Made by a program: the position numbers and the translations under genes
Source: Prorocentrum cordatum
Lineage: Eukaryota > Sar > Dinophyceae > Prorocentrales > Prorocentraceae
Length of the DNA: 64,000 nucleotides
Direction of reading: 5' to 3'
Assembly: GCA_963575745.1 (NCBI GenBank)
Contig: CAUYUJ010014180.1
Span: 247,001 to 311,000 of the forward strand
Notes under the pieces: model-generated
Databases searched by the model: none
Seen by the model: the letters and a program-made list of their open reading frames with translations, nothing else
Told to the model about the DNA's origin: nothing
Shown here: positions 43,350-53,965 of the stretch, one piece after another
How positions within the stretch are numbered: position 1 is the first letter of the stretch
How the letters are laid out: each line of letters opens with the position of its first letter

Positions 43350-45070
43350 CTCCGAAAGAGCGCGTTCTACCGCTGATGGCGGAAAACCGGGGAGGGCCAC
43401 TACCAGTTCGAACCCCCCCCCCCCTGGAAAACCCGGGGGGGCCACTGCCAGTTCGACACCCCCCCCCCCCCCCCCCATCCCAGCCCATCATGCAAAGGGG
43501 GGGGAGGGGGGGGGGCGCTGCCATTTCGAACCTTCTCCCCACCCCCCATCGCAAACCGAAGGGGGGGCCGCTGCGGGTTCGACCTCCCCCCCCCCCCCTC
43601 CCCCTCGAAAACCGATAAGGGGGGGGGAGGGGGGGGGGGCGCGGGCGGCGGCGGGGGCGGCGGCGGCGGGGGCAGCGGCGATGGGGGCAGCGGGGCAGCG
43701 GCGGGGACAGTGGGACAGTGGCGGGGGCGGTAGTGGCGGGGACAGCGGTGAAGGCGGCGGTGAGGACTGCGGTGGGACAGTAGCACGGCGGGGAAAGTGG
43801 CGGGGACACTGGGGACAGTGGGACAGCGATGGGGACAGCGGGGACGCTGGGACAGCACAGTGGGGCAGCGGCGGGGACAGTGGGACAGTAGCGGGCACAG
43901 TGGGGACAGTGGGACAGCGGCGGGGGCCGCGGGGAAAACGGGGAGAGTGGGGCCGCGGAGGGACAATGGCGGGGAGAATGGGGACATTGACACACTGGCG
44001 GGGGCACCAGTGGGGACAGCGGAGACAAGGGTGGGAACAGCGGGGACAGTGGGACAGTGGCGGGGGCGGTGGTGGCGGGGACAGCGGTGCGGGGATAGTG
44101 GGAATGCGGCGGGAACAGTGGGACAACGGAGGCCACAGCGGCGGCGGTGACAGCGGCGAGGGCGGTGGCCAGGACGGCGGCGGGACAATGAGACAGAGGT
44201 ACAGCGGGGACAGCGGCGGGGGCAGCGGGGACAATGGTGGGAACGCTGGGGCAGCTCAGTGGGACAGCGGAGGAGACAGTGGGATGGCGGGGACAGTGGG
44301 GATAGTCGGGCAGTGGTTGGGGCCGTGGGGCAGTCGGGATAATGGGGAGAATGGAACCGCGGTGGGAACAGCGGCGGGGGCTGTGGGGACAGTGCGACAG
44401 CGGCGGGGGCACTGGCGGGGACAGTAGGGACAGTGGTAGAACCAGCGGGGACAATGGTGGCGAGGACAGTGACGCTGGGAACAGCAGCGGGGGATGTGGT
44501 GCGGACGGTGGTAGGAACGAATCGCTTGCTGGCGGTGGGGGGGGGGGGGGGGGGGGGGCGGAGGGGGGCTCGAACCGGCAATGGCCCCCTCGGAATTTTC
44601 GAAGGGGGGGGGGAGGTTCGACCCCGTAGCGACCCCACCCCCCCCCCCCCCCCCCCTCAGTTTTCGAAGGGGGGGGGGGTTCGAGCCGGCAGTGGCCCCT
44701 CCCAGTTTTCGAAATAAGGAGGGGGCGGGGTTCGAACCAGCAGCGACCCCCCCCCCGGTTTTCTGGAGGGGGGCGTGGGGGGGTTTCAGCAATGACCTCC
44801 CCCTGGTTTTCTGGGACGGGGGGGGGGCCCCAACCGGTTTTTCCGAAGGGGGGGGGGGGGGGGGGGGTCGAACCGGCAGCGACCCCACCCGGTTTCCTGG
44901 AGGAGAGGGGGGGGGTGTTAGGGGGGGGGCTGCCGGGGGAAGGGGGGAGGGGGGGGGGGGGGCAGGAGGGGGGGGGGGGGGGGGGGGGGGGGGGAATTTT
45001 CGGAAGGGGGGAAGGGGGCCCGGGCTCCGGGGGAAGAGGGGGGGGGGGGGGGGGGGATTTTTCCACAGCA
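43350..45070. repeat. G/C-run repeat block splitting the LINE ORF2
   Basis: 43370-43640 and 44540-45060 repeat a unit with CCAGTTCGAACCCCC, long C or G runs and GGTTTTC.GGAGGGG. 43640-44530 is a degenerate GGGACAGTGGGACAGCGGCG minisatellite (~12-36 bp periods). The LINE coding signal stops at ~45087 and resumes at ~43260, so ~1.7 kb of repeat interrupts it. The 760-codon Pro-rich frame here is an artefact. Confidence 0.8.
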
Positions 45071-45103
45071 AAGCGGCGGTGGATCACGCTCTCTCACATA
45101 TAT

Positions 45104-46197
45104 TCACATATCTTCTTTTCCACATGCGCAGGTCAACTCGTTCAATGTCTTTTCCAATGCCAATCCCCAAGCTTGACGACGCGACATCCGCTCTTCAAAA
45201 CAGTAGAATGTACGCCCGCTTGTCCAAGGGCGCCGCGGTGGGACTTCTCTCCCCGACAGCGCGCGCGCTGCTTTTTGAAAGGCCCGTTTAACACCAGCAT
45301 CTGCCGCATCAAGCAGGCACGTCTGATGCTCTGCGCGGGCAGAGTACGCGATGGCACGCAGGAACGCACGCTTAGCACCAGTATCCTTCAACGGACTTCT
45401 GTCTAACGCGCGTTCCCATGCACCCCATCCGCCTTGAACTTCGCGGAGGCGCCCACCGCAGCAAGGAAATGCATGCCGTTGAATGGACGTTCCCAACGCG
45501 CCCAGCCATCAACAATAGTGCGCAAATTTCTTGAGTGGCACAGCGCGTAAATCAATTTGCGCGAACTTAGATCCAGATGCCGCTGCCATCGGCGGGCCAC
45601 CAAGATCACGATAAGACGCTACGTGCTCATCTGGGCCGTCGAAAAACGCGCCGGCGACAACAGGGTCGCATGCGACGCAAGATCGATGGCGCCGTCCTCT
45701 CCAGCTCTGGCCTGGCGGGGTCTAGCGTTGAAGTCCCCGAGAACGCGCGTCGCAGAGTGATCAGTGGTTGAGCGAATGAGATCTTCAAGTTGACGGTAGA
45801 ACGATTGCCTCGCGTCGCAGTCCACCCCGCTGCGCGGAGCGCACGCACATAGAACAGCGAGTACCCCACCAAGCGTCTTCAAGCGCCATGTCGCGAGAAG
45901 ATCGTCATTCGCCTCGACAGCAACAGTCGCCGACCGCATCCGCGAGAAAACAACGAAACCTACGCGTGCCCAAGTTCTCTCCTCCAAGTTCACGTCGCCT
46001 GACAAGAATGCAGAAAATCCATCTTGAGCGACAAATTCCGCGCAGTGCAGGCGCGTGTCTGGAACGCGCGCAACACCCAGATGCCTCTCGCACAACGAAT
46101 CAAACAGTTCTCTGCGTTTCACCGCGGAATCCCCTCGGAGACCCCGAACGTTCCACGTTCCCAGGCGGCGCGAATTCCAAGACTGGCAACTCCGCAT
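45104..46197 (-). pseudogene. LINE ORF2, APE-type endonuclease part
   Basis: Frame 46197-45619 shows the exonuclease-endonuclease-phosphatase fold: GTWNVRGLRGDS near the N-terminus, RVPDTRLHCAEF, VLCACAPRSGVD and VLGDFNARP (GDFN catalytic motif). The first conserved Asn (WNVRG) and GDFN are present. Frame 45496-45104 continues the linker toward the RT in a different phase (RAFLRAIAYSAR; LNELTCAC), so at least one frameshift intervenes. APE endonucleases nick target DNA for target-primed reverse transcription. Upstream of 46197 the ORF2 start is not defined. Confidence 0.8.
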
Positions 46198-48012
46198 CGG
46201 CCTTCCCCAAGACAGCTCGTCTCCTCGCCGGCGCGACGAGATTGCATCGGGAGGCGGGACGGGGAGAAGTTGTAGTTACGAGCTGGCGGTCTCTAGCTTC
46301 TTGCCCAGACGCGATACCTTTGCCCAGTCTGACCACTCCACCAGAGATGCATACAGCTTCGCTTTCAGAATCGGCATCGCCGTCGAGGTGCCCCGCACGT
46401 ACACAAAATTCCCCAGAAGTGGTAGCCATGGCAATGGCTGGCGGAGGAAAAGATGAAAGAGCTATCCCAGAAGAGGGTGAAACTTCCACAGATGGTTCCA
46501 CAAGGGTATATCTACCCATACTCGCATCACCAAAAGATGGTGGATCAGAATGCTTACCCGCATGAGTCCCAGCGTCTGGATTGATGCAGCCAGGTTGCGC
46601 CCAGGAAAGGAAACTGCTTGGCCAGACAATCCTGGGACGTCCAGGCATTCCTGGGACGTCCAAATGCTCGAAAGTATTATGTTGCTGGTAGGCTGTGACA
46701 CTGGGCGCGGAAAACCTTGGGTCCGAGATCGACTATAGCGCCCGCCGAATTCCCTACTGACCTCAGACCTATGCCTCATTTGGATCTTCCCTTGGCCTCT
46801 TCCTTCATCCCGGCATTTGCCCATTGCGTGATGGAATCGCACTGCTGTGTCAATTCTATAAGTGTGGGATGGTTGTACAAATCGTCCAATGTAGTCCATT
46901 CGCCTCCCCAGCTACGCCCCGCTCTTGCTCCTGTGATGCGCACTGCGAATGCAAGCTGACATCCGACATGCACTCGGTAGGACGACTTTTCCGAGACCTG
47001 GATGGTGTACGGATTGCGCAATTTTACATTGTGCCTGAATCTAAAACGGAAATTGCGGGCAGCTCGTTCTGAAGGTGCCCAGCCCGGCGAAGACCATACA
47101 GTATTCGAACCACGCATATTGCGTCTACTCCGGGACATTGCCACTGCTGCACCCCTGTCCAACATGGTGCCGATTCAACGACAAGCATGTTGTTGAAATC
47201 CCCGTTGGCATAAATGTTTGTTGTGATAGGGCCGCTCAACATGGACAACTTCTCCCTTAGAAAAGCTGCTGCAGCATCTTCCGTATCGAAGTCTTCCAAA
47301 TTGCCAACAACTGCAGTAACTGCATGTTTCCCACTGTAGTGGTAACTACCAGTAGGATTGTGGGAGTTCCTGGAAAACGATCTTGAAGTATGAGATGCCG
47401 CGTGGTCCGAGTCTTTTTCATTGTGGCGAAACGCTCGTTCATGGCGTTCTCCATGCTGGTGGGGCGTATTTGGATCTCTTCAAGACCGTTGGACACAATA
47501 GACGGCATGTCCTCGACCTTTGTGGTTAGTTATTCGATGTGAACTGTGAGTGGTTACTTGGCTTCTATCAGGTCCTGGTGGGAGAATCCATGAAGCTTGA
47601 TTGCTGCAACGTCTTGCTGAGTAGGGCGTAGGTGTTTCGCAGTCAGCGTGCCGATAGCATTTGAAGTTGTGGGCCCACCCATGTGTTTGCCTTTCCCTTT
47701 CAGATGTCCGCCAGAATCGGAGGCGTCCCCGATGTCGATCTCGAATTGCTGCTGACGGGCGGGTGGACGACCGTCGCTGGCAGAGCCAAATGCTACTGCT
47801 GGTCGTGCAGGCTTTGCTGGTGTTGGTGGCCCCGCGTCCATCCCATCCATCTCGCTCAACGGGCTACGGATACGAGCAGTCTTTGCTGCAGGGGTAGCCG
47901 GCGACCTGGAAGGCGAAGCGATATTGTGTTTCTCTGCCACGAACAATTGCTTGACAGGGGTACCTGACAGAAGCATGGATGTAGGATCGGAATCCCGTGG
48001 TCGTGGGGGCAA
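46198..48012 (-). pseudogene. LINE ORF1-like region, fragmented
   Basis: Successive minus-strand frames: 48012-47554 (Pro/Ser/Ala-rich start, in-frame TAA at its end), 47508-47257 in the same frame (LEEIQIRPTSMENAMNERFA; RHLILQDRFPGTPTILLVVT), 47299-47024 (EDFDTEDAAAAFLREKLSML; GPITTNIYANGDFN; an RRM-like layout) and 47165-46776 (RNFRFRFRHNVKLRNPYTIQ). The pieces are colinear and lie just upstream of the endonuclease on the same strand, which fits an ORF1 RNA-binding protein. One stop and two or more frameshifts disable it. 46663-46198 has an open frame I cannot assign. Family call is inferred from position and layout. Confidence 0.55.
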
Positions 48013-48054
48013 CTCACCACAAGGATCGTGAGGAGAACAATCGAAAGTAAAAGT

Positions 48055-48370
48055 GAGGCTCCCGCCTTGAACTTGAGCCCCCAGAGCAGCTGAATCGATT
48101 AAATCGAGTTTCCTTGGAGCAGCTAAATCGAACCCTGGAGCAGTTCAATCGAGCTCCCGGAGCGGCTCAGAGCAGTTGAGTTGAATCGAGCTCCCTTGGA
48201 ACAGTTGAGTCGAGCCTCCCCGGAGCAGTGTTACATCGAGCCCCCAGAACAAGTAAATCGAACGCTCGGAGCGGCCTCGAGCAATTCAATCGAGCCCTCT
48301 TGGAGCAGTAAAATGGCACCCCCCAGAACTGTTAAACCAAGCCCACGGGCCAGCTAAATCGAACCCCCAC
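48055..48370 (+). repeat. ~32-bp degenerate array, GGAGCAGTTAAATCGAG family, copy 2
   Basis: Units such as CTTGGAGCAGCTAAATCGA and CCCCGGAGCAGTG-type variants match the array at 41070-41500. The two arrays bracket the LINE on either side, in the same orientation. Confidence 0.75.
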
Positions 48371-48584
48371 CATCATGCAGTCCCACCATCATCGTCATCG
48401 TGCATCGTCGCCAACTCGTGAGCGCAGCACCAGCATCGTCACATTCACAATCACCGCATTGTCATCAATTGGCACTTCCCCCCAAACCTCCTTATCACCC
48501 GAACGGTGGTCGTATCAGTATGATTTCCATGTTGTTAGCGTTCTCGCCTCGGACGGCCCAGCAGGCCCACATAATCATCCTGGC

Positions 48585-49695
48585 GAAGGACCCAGCCATA
48601 TGCAGTTGTGGATACCGCATTGTGGTTACTGGTTCCGGTGAAGCTCCTATTGGGGCCCCGAAACGTGTGATGGGCTGCCGTAATGGTGATGGTCAGGAGC
48701 GCATACGAAGTGTGCCACTGGGTCCTCAGGTGAAGCTCCCTATGGGCACACGAAACGTGTACGGGGTATGCTGAAAAGGGCGGCGGGGACGCATACAAAC
48801 GGCACCTTTGGGGCCGTAGGCCGCAGGTGGCAACTGGGATCTTCGGTGGAACTGACTGTGGGGCTTCGAAACATGTAACGGAAGTGCCGAGATGGGTGAC
48901 GGGGACGCATGCGCCCGGCACCATTGGCGACACGTGTGATGGGTGTTCCAGAATGGGTGGTGGGGACGCATGCGAACGGCACCACTGGGGCCTTGTGTGG
49001 AGCTCCCCATGGGGCCACGAAACGTGTGATGGGTGCGCCGAAATGGGTGGCGGGGACGCATGCGAAAGGCACCATTGGGTCCCTGTGTGAAGCTCCCAAT
49101 GGGGCAACGAAGCGTGCGAACGGTGTAGCGAAATGGGCGGCGGAGACGCATGTGGACAGCACCACCACGTGGGCCTGGGTGGAGCTCCCTATGGGGGGGG
49201 GCCGACATGTGTGAAAAAACGCATGCGAACGGCACCACTGGAGACTGAGGTGGAGCTCCCTGTGGGGCCACGTGACGTCTGAGGGGTGTGCCGAAATGGG
49301 CGGCGGGGACGCATGTGAACGGCACCACTGGGGCCTTGTGTGGAGCTCCCTATGGGGCCACGAAACGTGTGCGGGGTGTGCCGAAATGGCTGGCGTGGAC
49401 GCATGTAGACAACACCACGTGGGCCCTGTATTGAGCTCTCTATGGGCCACGAAGGATGTGAGGGGTGTGCCGAAACGGGCGGCGGGGACGCATGCGAACG
49501 GCACCATTGGCACCTTTTGGTGGAGCTCCCTGTGGGGCCACGAAACGTGTGAGGAGTGTGCCGACATGTTAGACTGATGCGGAAAGCAAACATAAGGAGG
49601 GGGCGGAGGGAGGAGGGGAGGAAAAGGAGGAGAGGAGGAGATGCGGGAACTCTCTCCAAAACGAGGTCCCAAGTCAACAGGATGGTTGGGAAATA
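48585..49695 (+). repeat. 90-bp satellite element, copy 2 (about 10 units)
   Basis: Opens with CCCAGCCATATGCAGTTGT (48591; one mismatch to CCCAACCAT) and closes with ATGGTTGGG at 49682-49690. Units centre on AGCTCCCTATGGGGCCACGA and GGCGGGGACGCATG. A GGAGG tract and CTCTCCAAAACGAGGTCCC precede the end, as in copy 1. Confidence 0.88.
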
Positions 49696-50470
49696 ATCAA
49701 AGACGGCCCAGGAGGCCTCCAAGAGGGCCCCCAGACGACCTAGGGTTCATCCTGCCTCCTTGCCACCCTCGCCGCCCCCAACCTCCCCAGACCCCCCCGC
49801 GTCGTGAAGAGATCACAACGGTAGGGAAGGGAGTTCTGCCACTCTCGGCCTCCAGAGGGGGCCCTTGCCAGGCACCTGGGGCTGTTGAAGAGCAGATCAG
49901 GATCAAAAAGGTGTCCTGGAGGGAGAAGAGTGGAGGTGTCCAGGGGCCCACGCTTTGACCAAATTATCCCAGTGCGACCCTACCTAGGAGTTGGAGCATC
50001 CAGGAAAGCAACATCTACATCTACACCGACAGCCACATTTACATATACACCTGCATCTACATCTACATCAACATCACCAGCGCGACTCACATCTACATAT
50101 ACATCTACACCTACATCTACACCTACATATCACATGATATGTTATGCTATGATATGGTATGGTATGAGATGTTATGTTGAGCTATGATATGCTATGTTTG
50201 GCTAGGCTATGCTATGATATGATATGTTGTGCTAATGCTGCGCTGCGCCATGCTGCGCTAAGGTAAGCTACGCTATGTTAAGCCAAGCTAAGCTAAGCTA
50301 AGCTAGGCTAGGCTAAGCTAAGCAAAGCTAAGCTAGGTTAGGTTAAGCTAAGCTAAGCTAAGCTAAGCCAAGCCAAGCCAAGCTAAGCTAAGCTAAGCTA
50401 AGCTAGGCTAGGCAAAGCGAAGCTAAGCTAAGCTAGGCTAAGCTAAGATGAGATAAGCAACGCTAAGTTA
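49696..50470. repeat. Unassigned start, then (ACATCT)n, (ATGNT)n and (AAGCT)n microsatellites
   Basis: 49696-49995 shows nothing. 49998-50135 is ACATCT/ACACCT repeat, 50138-50235 is TATGATATGGTATG-like, and 50268-50465 is AAGCT/AGCTA pentamers. Confidence 0.8.
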
Positions 50471-51534
50471 AGGGGACGTAACTGGGGGAACCGCGGGGCG
50501 GATGCCGGGGGAACCGCCTGGGGCGGGGAGCACTGCCCGGCCCCTTTAAGCCCACAGGGTAAGAACCCTTCTAGGCAGAGCCTAGGTAGGGAAAAACGAC
50601 GTCGAGACTCTGGGAGGGCCATTTCCCTCATGCTGTCTCGATACCCCCGACCACATCCCACATCATCGTCCCCCCCTCCCCCCGGAATCTTCCCCGCGCG
50701 CGCGCGTGCGGGCACGGCCGTGTCCTCGACTCCCCCCCACTTCTCGGTCTGCTTGTAGGCGCCCACGAAGGCGCCGCAGGCGCTGGTGAGCTCTTCCTGC
50801 ACCAGCCGAGAGGGCGACCCCTGCGGACGCCCCCGTGACGCAGACGGACCTCCGCAACGCAAGGGGGGCATACATCTTCCACTGCGTGGGACCTCACGCG
50901 GGTCGCCCTTGTCTCGGACGGGCAGGAGGCGCGCCTCGAGATTTCGCAAGAAGATGCGTGCCCGTGCATGACACCTGGCTGGACCATGGCTGTGCCTCTA
51001 AGGCAGGCGAGGGCGGCCCCAGAGCCAGCGCGGTGTACATCTTCACTCGTGGTCAGCAATGCCTCATGCAGGAGGGCCCAGATCTGCCGAGACGCCTCTC
51101 GCCAGCGAGCTCATAGAATCGAAGTCCCGAGGTACTGCAAGGAAGCAGTGAGAAATCAGTGCAACTGGGGAGGGGCCCCTGCAGACCGGGCCGCTGCCAG
51201 CTCTCTGGGCTGGTGTTGAGGCTACGCCATGCCACAATCGTCTTGGCGACTCACCGACCCGAAACCCCAGAAGCCACCCGATCTTCCGCAAGGCCGCAGT
51301 GACCATGTGACGCCACAGTTCGATGCGGTGCTGGCATGCGGTACCACCAGGCGCTGCCACCCACCGCCTCGCCGACTGACATCAACATGTTTGGGGCCAG
51401 GGAGGCGAGGGAAGGGGGAAAGGTGACTATTCCCAGTCGCCCGTAACTCCCAGTTGACCCTGGACCAGATCCGCAATAGCTGGGCCGCCGACGGACGCCC
51501 CGCACACCGCCCATGCCTCCCACTCAGAGTGGCC
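50471..51534. other. No gene recognised
   Basis: A minus-strand frame around 50890-50680 (LVQEELTSACGAFVGAYKQT) is the only one with protein-like composition. It has no family match I can name and no clear splice partners. Confidence 0.35.
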
Positions 51535-53205
51535 TCCTCCATTCCTTTTCCTTATAAGTAACTCCTCCCTGTCGGAAGGGCGGGCCGGGCGTTTCGACTG
51601 AGACTTCCTTACACTTTACGGTCCTGAAGCTTGAAAATTGGCAGCAGCTTCACAAATGAAGGGCGGGTGGTTTTCAAAATGTGGCTCTCGCCTTAGCGCC
51701 GCGCACACTCGTCATCAACATTGCAAGAACTTCATGGATTGAGGGGCGGGTCGCTTTCAAAATGTAGCTCTCGCCTCAGCGCCGCGCACACTCGCCTTAA
51801 ACATTCGTGAGAGTTTCACGGATTGAGGGCGGATCGTTTTCAAGATGTGGCTCTCGCCGTAGCGCCGCGCACACTCGTCTTAAAACATCTCAAGATTTTC
51901 ACGGGTTGAGGGCGGTTGGTTTTCAAAATGTGGCTCTCGCCTTAGCGCCGCGCACACTCGTCTCAAAAAAACGCAACCATCTCACGGATTGAAGGCGGGT
52001 CTTTTCCAAGATGTGACTCTCGCCTCAGCGCCGCGCACACTCGTCTTAAACATTCGTGAGAGCTTCACGGGTTGAGGGGGATCGTGTTCAACATGTGGCT
52101 CTCGCCGTAGCGCCGCGCACACTCGTCCTAAAACATCTCAAGACTTTCACGGGTTGAGGGCGGGTCGTTGTCAAAATGTGGTTCTCGCCTCAACACCGCG
52201 CGCATTCGTTAAAACAAATGTCGGGATTTCACGGATTGAGGACGGTTATTTTACAAAGTGTAGCTCTCGCCTTAGCGCTGCGCGCATGCGTACAATTATC
52301 CTGGAAGAACACCCAACCACATGCAGTCGTGAATGCCGCAGTGGTGCGTATCCTCTTCGATGGAGCTCCATATGGGGCCACGAAACGTGTGACGCGGAAG
52401 TGCCGAGATGGGTGACGGGGACGCATGCGAATAGCACCACTGGGGCCTTGTGTGGAGATCCCGATGGACCACGAAACGTGAGAGGTGCGTGCCGACATGG
52501 GTAGCGGGGACGCAGGCGGTCACAACCACTGGGGCCTTCGGTGGAGCTCAATATGGGGCCACGAAACGTGTGACGGGTGTGCCGAAATGGGTGGCGAGGA
52601 CGCATGTGGTCACAGCCACTGGGGCCTTCGGTGAGCTCCCTATGGGGCCACGAAGCGCTGTACTGGGTACGCTGAAATGGTGAACATGCGGAGGGCAGAT
52701 GCAGGAAGGGAGGAAGGGCGAGGAGGAAGAGAAGGAACGCTGGGTGCTGTCTCTTCAAAACGAGGGCCCAACATCACAGGATGGTTGGGAACAAACTGCA
52801 AGAGTTTCACGGATTCCCATGGCTAACGTACTAGAAATAACGCTTTGGAAGGATTCAAGATTGTCAGGGCTCAACACTTACGTTGATTCGCGGTGGTGAT
52901 GTCCCAGGAGCAGCGTTCTGGCACGATTCAGGATCGTCAGAAGGCAACAATCAACTTGTTCCGTGGCGATGGAGTCTCGAGAATGGTGTTGTGGCGCGTT
53001 TCAGGATTTCAAACGGTTGTCTCCCAACGGGGCACTTTCCTCAGTGGACATGGGTCCGTGTAGGTGCCTATGGAAAAGGAGCCTGGAGGGAGGGTTTATT
53101 CCAACATCGTTGATGACTCTTGGGTTTACACTGGTCCTCCTTCTCCTCTTCCTCCTCCTCCTCCTTTTCCTCCTTCTCTTCCTCCTCCTCCTCCTCTATT
53201 CCTTT
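51535..53205 (+). repeat. Composite satellite module, copy 2 (interrupted)
   Basis: CCTTATAAGTAACTCCTCCC (51550) and GGGCGTTTCGACTGAGACTT (51588) are followed by ~8 units of ~83-90 bp with CTCTCGCCTTAGCGCCGCGC (near 51693, 51778, 51859, 51946, 52027, 52110, 52192, 52272). A 90-bp satellite element (52310-52795) comes next, then the spacer (GGATTCAAGATTGTCAGGGC; CGATTCAGGATCGTCAGAAG) and a (CTC)n tract (53130-53205). Uninterrupted equivalents are copies 1 and 3. Confidence 0.85.
52310..52795 (+). repeat. 90-bp satellite element, copy 3, nested in module copy 2
   Basis: Starts ACCCAACCACATGCAGTCGT (52311) and ends ATGGTTGGG (52781-52789). Four units of the AGCTCC.TATGGGGCCACGA type and a short purine tract lie inside. 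The left flank stops within an ~83-bp unit (GCGCATGCGTACAA) and the right flank resumes it (CTGCAAGAGTTTCACGG), so this copy was inserted. ACAA occurs at both edges and may be a 4-bp target duplication. Confidence 0.85.
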
Positions 53206-53965
53206 TCCTTATAGAAGGTTTCTCACTGTCGCACCCCGAAGCCACTTTTTAGAACGGGCCGGGCGTTTCGCCTAAGCTTTCCCCAGTGAAGCTTACAAAC
53301 TGACAACAGCTTCACAGATGGAGGATGGGTGGTTTTCAACATGTGGTTATCGCCTGAGCGCCGCGCGCATTCGCATTAGAAATCTCCAAGAGCTTCACTG
53401 ATTGAGGGCGGATGGTTTTCAAGATGTGGCTCTCGCCTTAACGCCGCGCACATTCGCTTTAAAGTTTACAAAAGCTTCACGGATTTAGGGCTGTGCCTGT
53501 TCAATATATGGATCTCGCCTTAGCGCCCCGCACATTCGCTTATAACTGCTGCGAGTTTCACTGGTTCCCATGATCAACGTACCATTAATGGCATTTCGGA
53601 AGGAGTCAGGATCATGAGGGTACAACGGTTACGTTGATTCGCGGTGTTGACGTCCCAGGAATAGCGTTCTGGCATGATTCAGGATCGTCAAGACGCAACA
53701 GCCAGGTTAACCCGTGGTGTTGAAATCCCGAGAACAATGCTTTGGCATGCTTCAGGGTTTTCAAACGGCGAACGGTTGTCTTCCAACGAGGCAGTTCCTT
53801 TAGTGGAAATGAACCGTTGTAGGGGCTTATGGAGAGGGAGCTTGGAGGGAGCGTTTATTCCAGCATCGTTGATGATTCTTGCGTTTACACTGGTCCTCCT
53901 CCTCCTCCTCCTCCTTCAACTCCTCCTCCTCCTCCTCCTCCTCCTCCTCCCCCTCCTCCTCCGCA
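53205..53965 (+). repeat. Composite satellite module, copy 3
   Basis: Follows directly on the CTC tract of copy 2: CCTTATAGAAGGTTTCTCAC, GGGCGTTTCGCCTAAGCTTT, three ~83-bp units (53354, 53437, 53520), the spacer (GATTCAGGATCGTCAAGACG) and (CTC)n at 53895-53960. Copies 2 and 3 are head-to-tail. Confidence 0.85.

Noticed and set aside
43395-44900. tRNA genes suggested by repeated GTTCGAACC (B-box-like) words
   Set aside because: No A box at the right distance and no cloverleaf. The word is part of a tandem G/C-run unit.
42805-45087. A 760-codon Pro-rich minus-strand frame
   Set aside because: It is mostly translation of C-run and GGGACAGTGG repeats. Only its final ~100 codons match a LINE.
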